Origin: Rappaport israeli
GTDB taxonomy: Bacteria > Pseudomonadota > Gammaproteobacteria > Cardiobacteriales > Cardiobacteriaceae
Reading direction: 5' to 3'
DNA length: 64,000 nt
Assembly: GCF_001888055.1 (NCBI RefSeq)
Contig: NZ_LXHZ01000004.1
Location: 62,001-126,000 of the forward strand
Shown here: one piece after another, positions 49,216 through 60,080 of the stretch
Position numbering within the stretch: the first letter of the stretch is position 1
Layout: each line of letters opens with the position of its first letter
Notes under the pieces: model-generated
Database searches by the model: none
The model's input: the letters and a program-made list of their open reading frames with translations, nothing else
Told to the model about the DNA's origin: nothing
Position numbers and translations under genes: made by a program

Positions 49216-50454
49216 TTACCATTTGCGTTCAAACTTTTTGCGCAAGATGACGGCAATGGCGTTCATGAGAATTAAAAAGCCTAGCAAGATGAGAATGGCG
49301 AGCGCGGTGCGCGCTGTGAAGGCGCGTTCTGGAAGGTCTGACCAAAGGTAGATTTGTACGGGTAGGGCGCTGGCTGGGTCTAGGATGGAGTTGGGCGCTT
49401 CGGCGATAAAGGCAACCATGCCAATCATGAGTAGGGGGGCGGTTTCGCCTAGCGCTTGTGCCATGCCGATGATGGTGCCTGTGAGTATACCAGGAAGGGC
49501 GAGCGGTAGGACGTGATGGAAGATGACTTGCATTTTGGAGGCGCCTAATCCTAGCGCGGCGGTGCGGATGGAGGGGGGACGGATTTTAAAGCAGCACGCG
49601 AGGAGATGATGATGGTGGGGAGGGTCATGAGGCTTAAAACGAGTCCGCCAACGAGGGGGGTGGAGCGCGGGAGTCCAAAAAATCCAATAAAAACCGCTAG
49701 CCCTAGGAGTCCGAAGATGATGGAGGGGACGGCGGCTAGGTTGTTGATGTTGGCTTCTATAAAATCGGTAAAGCGATTTTTGGGGGCGAATTCTTCTAGG
49801 TAGATGGCGGCAAATATGGCAATCGGAAAGGAGAGGCTGAGGGTAACGAGGAGGGTGTAGAGAGAGCCAAGGAGGGCACCTTTTATGCCAGCGTCTTGCG
49901 CAGAGCGCGAGTCGTTGGCGTGGAAGATGGTGAGGTTGGGGCGTTGTCTGATAGATTGGGTTTGGCTTAGGTGGGTGTGGATGGCTTGGAGGTTTTGGGC
50001 GCTGGTTGGGTCGTTGGGGGCTTGGGCGAGTTTGCTACTGGCTTGTAGCCAGAGGGTTTGGCGGGTGTTGAGGTGTTCTGGGTTGGCTTTGAGGGTTTCA
50101 AGGAGTTGGTATTGCGCGCCTGTGCTGAGTAGGCGTCGGGCGAGGGTGTGGTCGTCTAGGGGGGCTGTGAGGGCGTCGGGGAGTTGGTTTTTTAGGGATT
50201 GGTTGAGGAGGTGGTAGTAGTTGGCTTGGTTGATGGCTTGGGGGGTCGTTGCTGGGGAGATTGAGAAGTGCTGGGTCAAAATAAACTTCTACTTGAATTT
50301 GGGTTTGCAACATCGCTGGCATGGCTTGGCGAATAATACTGATAAAAAAACCAATAAGAAATAATAACGCTAGGCTAAGCGAGGCGATGCCGTAGTAGCG
50401 GAAGCGTTTTTCTTGGGCGTGGCGTTTTTTAAGTTGGGAATCCAGATGGTGCAT
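49216..50454 (-). CDS. pstA: Phosphate ABC transporter permease PstA, long form, with two frameshifts
   Basis: Inner-membrane permease of the Pst system. Read through, about 412 residues, over 100 more than E. coli PstA. After the first helix ([18 protein letters not shown]) comes a ~150-residue polar insert ([19 protein letters not shown] and on) predicted to be periplasmic. The permease core follows: [41 protein letters not shown] and [16 protein letters not shown]. Frame breaks near 50254-50257 (one extra base) and at the G6 run 49573-49578 (one base short); the two cancel. Overlaps none; 10 bp from pstC. Confidence 0.9.
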
Positions 50455-50463
50455 GGTGAGTCT

Positions 50464-51841
50464 CTATTCGTATTGTTCGCGGTATTTTTTAACGACGTGG
50501 ATGGCGTAGAGGTTTAGTAGGAAGGTGAGGACAAATAGGGTGAGTCCAAGTGCAAAGGCGGCGAGGGTTTTGGCTGAGTCAAATTCTTGGTCGCCTTGTA
50601 AGAGGGTGACGATTTGCACGGTTACGGTGGTAACGGCTTCTAGGGGGTTTAGGGTGAGGTTGGCAGATAATCCTGCTGCCATGACAACAATCATGGTTTC
50701 ACCAATGGCGCGCGAGGCGGCTAGTAAGATGGCGCTGACGATGCCTGGTAGGGCGGCTGGGAGGATAACGCGGCGGATGGTTTCAGATTGGGTTGCCCCA
50801 AGTCCGTAGGAGCCTTCACGTAGGCTTTGCGGGACGGCGGTTAGTACGTCATCGGATAGGGAGGAAACAAAGGGGATTATCATAATGCCCATTACTAATC
50901 CTGCCGCTAGCGCGCTTTCAGAGGAGACGCTTAGCCCTATGGTTTGTCCAAGATGGCGCAGGAGGGGGGCGACGGTGAGCGCGGCAAAAAATCCATAAAC
51001 GACGGTGGGGATGCCAGCTAGGATTTCTAACATGGGTTTTGCAAAAGCGCGTAGGCGTGGGCTGGCGTATTCTGATAAATAGATGGCGCTAAATAGTCCT
51101 AGGGGGACGGCGACAAGGAGCGCGATGCCTGAGATGAGTAGGGTGCCAATTAATAAGGGGAGGACGCCAAAAGAACCCGATGAGCCGACTTGGTCTGTGC
51201 GCATGGCGGTTTGGGGGCTCCAGAGGGTGTTTAAGAAAAAATTGCTGGGGCTGACTTTGTGGAAAAACTGCAAGGCTTCAAATAAGACGGAAAAGAGAAT
51301 GCCAAAGGTGGTGAGGATGGCAAGCCCTGCGCAACTGAGCATGAGCCAGCGCAAGGCGCGTTCGACGCGTTCGCGGGCGGCAAATTCGGCGTTTTGGCGC
51401 CTGTAGGCGAGATATCCGCTTGCTATGGCGATGAGGGCGGTGAGTAGGGTGCGCCCAAGCATGAGGTGTTGGTGGGTGAGTTGGTAGTGCTCAAAAATGG
51501 GTTGGAGGGCGCTGGGGGAGAGGGGCGGTTTGGGTGTGGAAACGGTTTAGGATGCTGTTGGCGATAAGAGGTTGGAAGGATTCTGCATAGCCAGCCTCTT
51601 GAATGAGTTGATGGAGTTGATGGTTTAGGGTGTAGCGACTGATGAGGGTGTAGAGTAGGGCTAAGCCAAGCGCTGGAATGACGCTATATAAAAAGGCATA
51701 ACTGCCATGGTAGATGGGCATGGAATGGAGAAATACTTTTCGCTGGCGGCGTAGTTCTTGCGCTTTGATGCGCGCGAGGATAAAAAAAACGCTCCCGACT
51801 AGGAGGGTGAAGACAATAAGCTGTAATGCAGAAAAATACAT
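50464..51841 (-). CDS. pstC: Phosphate ABC transporter permease PstC, long form, with one frameshift
   Basis: Second permease of the Pst system. Read through, about 458 residues, longer than E. coli PstC (319). The N-terminal extension carries two extra hydrophobic helices (LQLIVFTLLVGSVFFILARI and YSVIPALGLALLYTLI). The core has GVLPLLIGTLLISGIALLVA, MLEILAGIPTVVYGFFA and the EAA-like ASRAIGETMIVVMAAG. Frame breaks around 51514-51525, where one base too many lies in adjacent G runs. Lies between pstS and pstA. Confidence 0.9.
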
Positions 51842-51861
51842 GGGCAGACGTCCTTAGGCGT

Positions 51862-52886
51862 TTAGAGAAGCTTTGGGGGGCTGAGTTGTTGGGCGTTTTG
51901 GCGTTGGTGCTGGAGTTCGTCTGCTTTGGGGGCGATGAGTCCAGCGGCGCTTAGGTAGCCGTATTCGCCGAGGGCGTTTGGGGAGAGGAAGGCGTTGACG
52001 TATTCTTTTAGTCCTGAGATAACGCCAATGTGGATGTTTTTGACGTAAAAATAGAGGGGGCGCGCAAGTGGATAACTGCCGTTTTTGATGTTTTCGATGC
52101 TTGGGGGGGTGTGGTTGATGTGTGCGGCTTGGATTTTGTCGCTATTTTCTTCAAGGAAGGCGTAGCCTAGGATGCCGATAAGGTCGGGATTTTCCGCCAG
52201 TTTGTTGACAATTAGGTTGTCGTTTTCTCCTACTTCGACAAAGGCGCCATCTTCGCGGATGCTTGGCAGATGGCTTTATGGGTGTTGCTGTCGTAGGTGT
52301 TTAAGCTTGTAAAACTTTGGCAGCCTTTGTCCATGGTGAGTTCAACAAAGGCGTCGCGCGTGCCTGAGCTTGGCGGTGGCCCTAGGACTTTAATGGCGCT
52401 TGTGGGGAGGCTTGGGTCGATGTCTGACCAGCGTTGGTAGGGGTTGTCGATGAGGTTTTTTGGATTTTGGGGGTCGGGGATTTGTTTGGCAAGCGCTAAA
52501 AATATTTGTGCGTTGGTGAGGTTGAGGGTGGGGCGGTTTTTTTGTTGCGCTAATACGATGCCATCATAGCCGATTTTAATTTCGCTGATGTCGTGGATGC
52601 CGTTGGCTTTGCAGTCTTCGCGTTCGCTGTCTTTGATAGGACGTGAGGCGTTGCTGATGTCGGGATAGGCGGCGCCTATGCCTGCGCAAAATAGTTTAAA
52701 TCCGCCCCCTGTGCCTGTGGCTTCAATTTTGGGGGTGCGAAAATCGCTGGTTTTGCCAAAATGCTCCGCCACTAAGGTGGCGAAGGGGTAGAGGGTGGAG
52801 GAGCCAACGATGCTGATGTAGTTGCGACTTGTTTGCGCTTGGGCGCTTTGAGCAAGTAGCAGGCTAAGGATTAGGACAATGCGCAT
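51862..52886 (-). CDS. pstS: Periplasmic phosphate-binding protein PstS, with one frameshift
   Basis: Phosphate receptor of the Pst importer. 341 residues read through. Signal peptide MRIVLILSLLLAQSAQAQ. Ligand loops are visible as IVGSSTLYPFATLVAEHF, TGTGGGFKLFCAG, SNASRPIKDSE and PPSSGTRDAFVEL. The last ~125 residues (SIREDGAFVEVGENDNLIV and on) are in another frame after a missing base at 52263-52264. It starts only 9 bp after serS on the same strand, leaving almost no room for an own promoter or pho box there. Confidence 0.92.
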
Positions 52887-52895
52887 GATGTTGGC

Positions 52896-54197
<1,302 letters not shown>

Positions 54198-54221
54198 TTA
54201 TTAACTATTGTGGGGATTAAA

Positions 54222-54562
54222 TTAGGGTTGTCGGCTGATGGGGGTTTTTTCGATGTGGGTGATGAGGTTTTGCGCGTTGTAGTAGATGGTGGTGTTGCCT
54301 TGGTAAAGGTGGCGGTTGTCCCCTATGCGGTAGTGATAGAGGTAGAGATCGATATTGGGGGTGAAGGGGTCGGTGAGGGCTGGGCTGCCTAGGAGGCGGT
54401 GTACGTCTTCGCGGCTCATGCAAGGTGGAGGCGGTCAATGGTGCTGTTTTGATAGACGTTGCCTTGGATGATGTCGGGGCGATAAAGAAAGGGGTTATTG
54501 GTGCAGGCGCTAAGTCCTAGGGTAAGGCTTAGTAGTAGGCTTAGGCGGTGGAGGTGGTTCAT
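54222..54562 (-). CDS. bamE: Outer-membrane assembly lipoprotein BamE, with one frameshift
   Basis: Accessory lipoprotein of the BAM complex that inserts outer-membrane proteins. 113 residues read through. Signal peptide with lipobox LGLSACTNN, then the SmpA/OmlA signature YRPDIIQGNVYQ, DRLHLGMSREDVHRLLGSP and DPF. Frame breaks at 54421 (one base short in what should be CC on +). bamE next to recN and nadK is the conserved gammaproteobacterial arrangement. Confidence 0.92.
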
Positions 54563-54626
54563 GAGTTTTCCTTTATAGTCGGCAACAAGGCGCGCATTAT
54601 AACCAAAGCAGGCGCAATGCGGTAGG

Positions 54627-56307
54627 CTAATCTGGGCGCTGATTTTGGGCGTTTTTGAGCATGGCGCGGGCGTGTTGTTGTGAGGTGGGGCTATCGGCTG
54701 AGCCAAGCATGCGCGCGAGTTCACGGATGCGTTGGGCGTTTTCTAGGCGGTGGACTTGGGTTTGGGTTTGTCCGTTGTGGTGGGTTTTGTCGATGAGAAA
54801 ATGGGCATCGGCATAGACGGCAACTTGTGGGAGGTGGGTGATGCAGATGACTTGGCGAGTGGCGCTGAGGGTTTTGAGTAGGCGCCCGATGGTGTCGGCA
54901 ACTTCGCCGCCTATGCCTGCATCGATTTCGTCAAAAATGACGGTGGGGACGGGGGCTTCGTCTAGGCAGGCGACTTCTATGGCGAGGCTAACGCGCGAAA
55001 GCTCACCGCCTGAGGCGACTTTTTGTAGGGGCTGGGGGGGATTGTCCAAGATTGGCGCAAAGGAGGAATTGGATGTCGTCTTGCCCGTGTTCGCTGGGGG
55101 TGTCGCTGGGGGTGAGGGTGATGTGGAAGGTGGCTTGGCTCATACCTAGTTGGCGTATCCAGTGCTGGACTTCTTGCGCTAGCGGTGCGCTGGCTTTTTG
55201 TCGAGCTTGGCGTAGGCGTTTTGTGAGGGTTTGGTAGTGGGTTTGGGCGTCTTGGAGGTGTTGTTGGAGGTGGTCGTTTTGCTGGTTTTGTTGGGTGAGT
55301 TGTTGGTGTTGGGCTTTTAGGGTTTGCCAGTGGGGGTGGAGTTGGTCGGGGTGGATGTGGTGTTTGCGCGCGAGGCTGTGTAGGGCGCTCATGCGTTGGT
55401 CGATTTGTTGGAGCGTTTGGGGGTCGTGTTCGGTTTTTTGGAGGTGTTTTTGGATTAGGTCGTGGCTTTCTTCTAAATAGATTTTGCTTTGTTGGAATAG
55501 TTCGTGCGCTTCTTCAAAGCGTGGGTCAAGCTGGCTGATTTTGCTAAGCATTTGCTTGATTTGGCGTAGGGTGGGGGCTAGGGCGTCGCTGTGGTCGTTT
55601 TGTATTAGGTTGAGTAGGTGTTGTCCTTGTGTGAGGATTTCATCAGCAGAGCTTAGGCTGGCGTGGGTGGCGCTAAGTTGGGTGAATTCATTGTTTTTGG
55701 GGGCGATGTGGTCGAATTCTTCTAGTTGGTAGTTGAGGAGGTTTAGGCGTTCTTGCTGATTTTGTTGTTGGGTTTGCCATTGGCTGAGGGCGTGTTGGAG
55801 GTCTTGGATTTGGTGGTAGCTTTGTTTGACTTGTTGTAGGAGGGCGTCGTTATCGGCGTAGCGGTCAAGGCGTTGGCGTTGGGTGCTGGGTTTTAGGAGG
55901 CTTTGGTTGACTTGTTGCCCGTGAATGCTGATGAGTTGTTCGCTGATGGTTTTAAGGGTTTTGCTGGTGATGGCTTGGTCGTTTATGAAGGCTTTGCTGG
56001 CGTTTGGGCGTATGTGGCGACGGATTAGGCATTGCTTTGGGGTGTCGCTGTCGTCTAGGTCGTTGGCTTGTAGGTGCTGCTCTAGTGCGCTGGGAATGGG
56101 GTAAAAATGCGCTTGTACGCTGGCTTTATTATGGGGGGGGCGAATAAGGCTGGCATCAGCACGCTCACCAAGTGCAAGACCTAGGGCGTCAATGAGAATG
56201 GATTTGCCTGCGCCTGTTTCGCCAGAAAGGACGTTAAAGCCTTGTTGGAATTGAATTTCGCTTTTATCGATGATGGCGAATTGTTCGATGTGAAGTGTTT
56301 TGAGCAT
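54627..56307 (-). CDS. recN: DNA repair protein RecN, with one frameshift
   Basis: SMC-like ATPase for double-strand break repair. 559 residues read through. Walker A GETGAGKSILIDALGLALGE at the N-terminus, a long Gln/Leu/His-rich coiled coil in the middle (about 150-370), then the ABC signature KVASGGELSRVSLAIEV and Walker B PTVIFDEIDAGIGGEVAD. Frame breaks at the G7 run 55034-55040, where one base too many is present, just before the signature. The coiled coil is unusually rich in Gln and His, matching the strand composition bias. Confidence 0.93.
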
Positions 56308-56321
56308 GGTTTTTTTTTGGG

Positions 56322-57212
56322 TTAGGTGGGGTCGTCGGGGTTGATGCCCCAGTTGAGTTTTTGTCGTAGGCGGTCTTGGAAGCGGTAGTCGCTAGGGTGG
56401 ATGACGGGTAGGGGGGTGCCACGGGTGATGAGGAGGCGGTCTTCAAGGGTTAGGGGATATTCTTCTTGTCCGTCAAGGGTGAGTTGGAGGTCTTTGAAGC
56501 TGTTAGGGCGCATGGTGATTTCAATTTCACTTTGTGCGCTTAGCACAACGGGGCGGTGATTTAGGCTGTGGGGGCAGATGGGGGCTGCGAGGATGACTTC
56601 AAGAGTGGGTTCGATGATAGGCCCGCCAGCTGAGAGGGCATAGGCGGTTGAGCCTGTGGGGGTGGAGAGGATGAGTCCGTCTGCGCGGTAGTGCGAGAGA
56701 AAGCATTGGTTGACGCTGACGTTAAGCTCTACCATGCGCGCCATTTTGCATTTGTGGATGACGGCGTCGTTGATGGCGTGAAGTTCAAGGGGTGGGGCGT
56801 GGGGGTGTTTGAGGGTTACTTTGAGGGTGGGGCGGGTTTCTAGGCGGTAGTTGCCTTCTAAGATGTGGTTGAGTTGGGTTTCGAGGCTTTCTTGTGGGAG
56901 GTCGGCTAGAAAGCCTAGGCGTCCGCTGTTGATGCCAACAAGAGGGATGGTTTGATAGATGAGCGCACGTCCTGCATGGAGGAAAGTGCCGTCCCCTCCG
57001 ATAACGATGGCAAGCTCAATTTGATTAGACCACTCTTGAAGGGGGTATGCGTTGGGATGAGCGCGCAGGGTTTCGGGCATGGTGTCGGTGTCGAGGAGGA
57101 CGTCGATTTGGCGACTTTGTAGGTGGTCTAGGACGCGGTGAATGATGTCGTCTACATAATCAGCGCCATATTTGCCAATAATGCCGATGCGGTTGAAATG
57201 GTTAGATTGCAT
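56322..57212 (-). CDS. nadK: NAD kinase
   Basis: Phosphorylates NAD to NADP. 296 residues. The GGDGT motif (VIGGDGTFLHAGR), the acidic motif AINDAVIHKCKMARM, and the glycine-rich DGLILSTPTGSTAYALSAGGP are all in place. 14 bp separate it from recN. The 120 bp upstream contain a 10-bp tandem repeat near 57313. Confidence 0.95.
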   Translation of the reverse strand: MQSNHFNRIGIIGKYGADYVDDIIHRVLDHLQSRQIDVLLDTDTMPETLRAHPNAYPLQEWSNQIELAIVIGGDGTFLHAGRALIYQTIPLVGINSGRLGFLADLPQESLETQLNHILEGNYRLETRPTLKVTLKHPHAPPLELHAINDAVIHKCKMARMVELNVSVNQCFLSHYRADGLILSTPTGSTAYALSAGGPIIEPTLEVILAAPICPHSLNHRPVVLSAQSEIEITMRPNSFKDLQLTLDGQEEYPLTLEDRLLITRGTPLPVIHPSDYRFQDRLRQKLNWGINPDDPT

Positions 57213-57312
57213 GGGTGTTTTGGGTGATAAAAGGGCGGTTATTATAACGATGATTGCTGGGGGTGGGTAGATTATGCTGTTTTGGATTATTAGCCAATTA
57301 GGATATTGATAT

Positions 57313-57342
57313 AAATGTTATTAAATGTTATTAAATGTTATT
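57313..57342. repeat. Three tandem copies of a 10-bp AT-rich unit
   Basis: AAATGTTATT is repeated three times without change. It lies between the start of nadK (-) and a solute-binding-protein remnant (+), upstream of both. Such repeats can change promoter spacing by slippage; no direct evidence of that here. Confidence 0.9.
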
Positions 57343-57410
57343 GATTTGTTTGTATGAGGTTGAGCCACTAGGTGTTTTTTGTTATTTTATTTTTTTATTT
57401 AGGAGTTTTT

Positions 57411-57567
57411 ATGGCTTTTTTGATGAAAAAACATGCTGGTTTGGCGCTTATTTGGTGATTGTAACGCAAAAAAATAATCAGGAGTTGTTGAATAAGCTCA
57501 ATGATGGTATCGCCAAGCTTAAGGTTGAGGGCAAAATTGATGAGATTTTAAACTATAGTCGAAGAAT
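57411..57567 (+). pseudogene. Remnant of an amino-acid-type solute-binding protein
   Basis: AGGAG lies before ATG 57411, and the start MAFLMKKHAGLALIW looks like a signal peptide that ends at a stop. In the next frame the sequence continues AYLVIVTQKNNQELLNKLND and GIAKLKVEGKIDEIL, which is the C-terminal lobe ending of family 3 solute-binding proteins (GlnH/FliY type). The ~200 residues between are absent. The remnant then runs into a repeat at 57575. Clearly a deletion derivative; not functional. Confidence 0.65.
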
Positions 57568-57574
57568 TGAAAAA

Positions 57575-57640
57575 GTATTACGGCGTTGGCTCGCCTTGCC
57601 GTACTATCTGTACTGTCTGCGGCTCGCCGTCTTGTACTAC
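57575..57640. repeat. Neisseria-like short repeat
   Basis: The segment TACGGCGTTGGCTCGCC then TTGCCGTACTATCTGTACTG then TCTGCGGCTCGCCG matches, from memory, a repeat found many times in Neisseria genomes beside mobile elements. It is partly self-complementary (GTACGGCAAGG-type arms). I cannot run a search, so the identity is from recall. Its presence here points to DNA exchange with oral Neisseriaceae or a shared small mobile repeat. Confidence 0.5.
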
Positions 57641-57721
57641 TTTTTCACTTCTCCAACTATATCATTTAGAAAAAACATCAACGGAAATGGTGGCGAAATA
57701 ATCTTAGCTTGCTTTGAGATG

Positions 57722-57752
57722 AGACGGCGTGCTTTTGGGTACGCCGTTTTTT
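57722..57752 (+). terminator. Rho-independent terminator
   Basis: ACGGCGT and ACGCCGT form a 7-bp GC-rich stem with a 10-nt loop followed by T7. It would end transcription of the solute-binding-protein remnant before the convergent helicase gene. Confidence 0.8.
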
Positions 57753-57767
57753 TATGGGCGAAGTCAA

Positions 57768-59575
57768 TTATTCTTCTAGTAAGTGGGTGAAGGTGTTGCT
57801 TTGCGAGGCTGTGAGGATAAGTCTGTGAGTGGCGCGGGTCATGCCGACATAGATTAGACGTGCGACATATTGGGAGCGCTGGCTATCATCTGGACATTGT
57901 CCAATACCTGTTAGGATAACATGGCTATATTCAGAGCCTTTGCTACTGGCGATACTGCAAAGGGTGATGGTGGATTTGCTGTTGTTGTAGGTGCTTTTGT
58001 CTTTTTGTGAGAGCAGAAATTGTACGGGGATATTTTGCGCTTCGATGTGTTTATGGAGCGCTCTGGCAAAATCATTATGGGTGTAGAGAATGGCTATGTT
58101 TTGCGCGCTAATTCCTTTGTCAAGCCATTGTTGGAGATGGGTGAGGACGCCATTGAGTTCTTGGGTTTGGCTGTCGTAGTAATAAAATTGTGGTTCTATG
58201 CCTGTGCTGTTGCCACTGCTTTGTGGGGCAAGAATGGGAATGCTGTCGTCGTCGCTGTCGGTTTGGGTAAGGAAGTGTTGTACAAATTGGTCAGCGGTTG
58301 TAAGAATTTCGCGACTGTTGCGGTAGTTGATGCGTAAGATGCTGGTGCGTCCTACGGCTTTGATGCCAACGCTGGAGAGGGTGAAATTAATGCCTCTGCG
58401 GTTGTCATAAATGCTTTGGGTGTCGTCATATAGTAAAAGAAGATGATTATGGGCGGGGTCGGGCATGTAGGTGAGGCTTTTGAGCCAGTGTTCGGCAAAA
58501 TCGTGTCCTTCATCTATTAAGACGGCATGGTATAGGTGATGGGGGATTTGTTTGTTTTCAATCGCTTGGCAGATGCTGTCGACTAGATTGTGGTAGTAGC
58601 TTTATTGCCTGTGATTTTGATGTTGTATTGGTCTCTTAGGGTCATGCACCAGCCGTGAAAATGGTAAACGTGGATGCGTTCGTCGTTGAGTTGTGTTTTG
58701 AGTTGTTGTGCAAGGACGATGTTAAAGCAAATAACAAGGACGGGTTTTTCTGGGGTGGTTTGTTTGGCAAGAACGCGGGCGCGATGTTTTAGCAGGACGG
58801 TTTTGCCTGAGCCTGAAACGCCATGTATAACGCGATGCCCATCGCCCATGGTGCGCGCAATGGTTTCTTGGTGGGTGTCCATGACGTGAATGAGGTCGGG
58901 GAGGGAGGGGGCTGGAGCGTTTGGACTGAATAAATCAAATTGTTGTTTAATGATAAATTCAGGGAAGATGTGGGCGCGAATGCGTTCGCTTTGGGCTTTG
59001 CTGAGGGAGCGTTCGGGGATAAAAGGGAGGAGGTTGTAAAGTTTTTCGCGAAAGGCTTGCGGGTCGATGTTTTTAAGGTCGAGGTCTTCTTGGTAGAAGG
59101 TTTTTTCATCAGGAAAGCATTTTTCTATGGCATCAATTTGTGGATGGTCTTTGGGAAGGCGTTTCCAGTTGCTCATTATTGCGCCGTATCCCCACGGCAG
59201 GGCAAGGTGTCCTTTATAGGGTTCGGTTTGACGTAGGAGCTGAGGGTCTTTTTGTAGAACTGTAATAATAGGGAGGAGGCAATCTCGCGCTTGTTTTAGT
59301 GGGTGGGTGCGGGTTTGTAGGGTGTCGTTTTGTTTGAGTTGAATTTGGTTTTGATTGAGGCTGTGGAGGTTGCGCCATGTCCAGTTTTTTACTTCTAAGG
59401 AGATAAGTCCGTAGCGTGGATGAAAAATGAGAAAATCAGGAAAACGACGCTGGGTGCCTTGGGTGGGGATGTCAAACCAAATGAGATGTTCATCATCTAG
59501 ATAGGTGTTTAAAAAGGTGGCGACGCGTTTTTCGCCAGCGTTCATGTTTTTTAAAGGGGTGAGAAATGTTGCCAT
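57768..59575 (-). CDS. NERD-domain UvrD-like DNA helicase, with one frameshift
   Basis: 602 residues read through. Residues 1-140 are a NERD (nuclease-related) domain: GEKRVATFLNTYL, FDIPTQGTQRRFPDFLIF and SLEVKNWTWRN. A superfamily 1 helicase follows: Walker A HGVSGSGKTVLLKHRA, Walker B VLIDEGHDFAEHW, a motif III-IV region LLLLYDDTQSIYDNR and motif VI YVGMTRATHRLIL. Frame breaks near 58598 (one T short in AAAGCTTAC). NERD helicases occur singly in bacteria and are often in accessory or defence contexts; its specific role here is unknown. The NERD motifs (D...EVK) look intact. Confidence 0.85.
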
Positions 59576-59649
59576 GGTTTTAAATTGTTATTGTAAAGTT
59601 TGGATATTGTAAGCATGGTTGGGCGGTATTAGCAAAGGGTTTGTTCTTT

Positions 59650-60030
59650 TTAGGGTTTGTTGAGCCAGTGGCTGAGTTGGAGTCCAAGTAGGCAGGCGAG
59701 AAGTCCAAATATTATTTGGCTGAGTAGGTGGAGGATAAAGGAGGTTTCGGGGGTGTGTTGTAGATATTGGGTGCTGTGTAGGGCAAAGGTTGAATAGGTG
59801 GTAAAACTTCCTAAAAAACCTGTGATAAGGAGGAGGTGCCAGCTTTCGCCGTTGCGGTGGTGGGTCAGTTGGGCGCTTATTAGTCCAATTAAAAAGCAAC
59901 CCAATAGGTTTATGAGTAAAATTGTCCATGGGGGGGTAAGGGGGAGGTGGCGCTGGAGGAGTTGGCTGAGATAGTGGCGGCTAAGCGCGCCAAGAGCGCC
60001 TCCTAGGCTGATGGCAAGTATTGGATGCAT
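59650..60030 (-). CDS. crcB: Fluoride channel Fluc/CrcB
   Basis: Dual-topology fluoride exporter of 126 residues with four helices. ISLGGALGALSRHYLS, LINLLGCFLIGL and the pore signature GFLGSFTTYSTF with its Phe residues are present. No fluoride riboswitch is evident in the ~50 bp that separate it from the divergent cca gene. Single-copy type, so expected to work as a homodimer. Confidence 0.93.
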   Translation of the reverse strand: MHPILAISLGGALGALSRHYLSQLLQRHLPLTPPWTILLINLLGCFLIGLISAQLTHHRNGESWHLLLITGFLGSFTTYSTFALHSTQYLQHTPETSFILHLLSQIIFGLLACLLGLQLSHWLNKP

Positions 60031-60080
60031 GGGGTGTAGGGGGTGGGTTGGGGATTTTTATTGTAGAGGGGAGGGTTGAG

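Noticed and set aside
60031-60080. Fluoride riboswitch for crcB
   Set aside because: The gap to the divergent cca start is only about 50 bp and I see no crcB-motif pseudoknot sequence.
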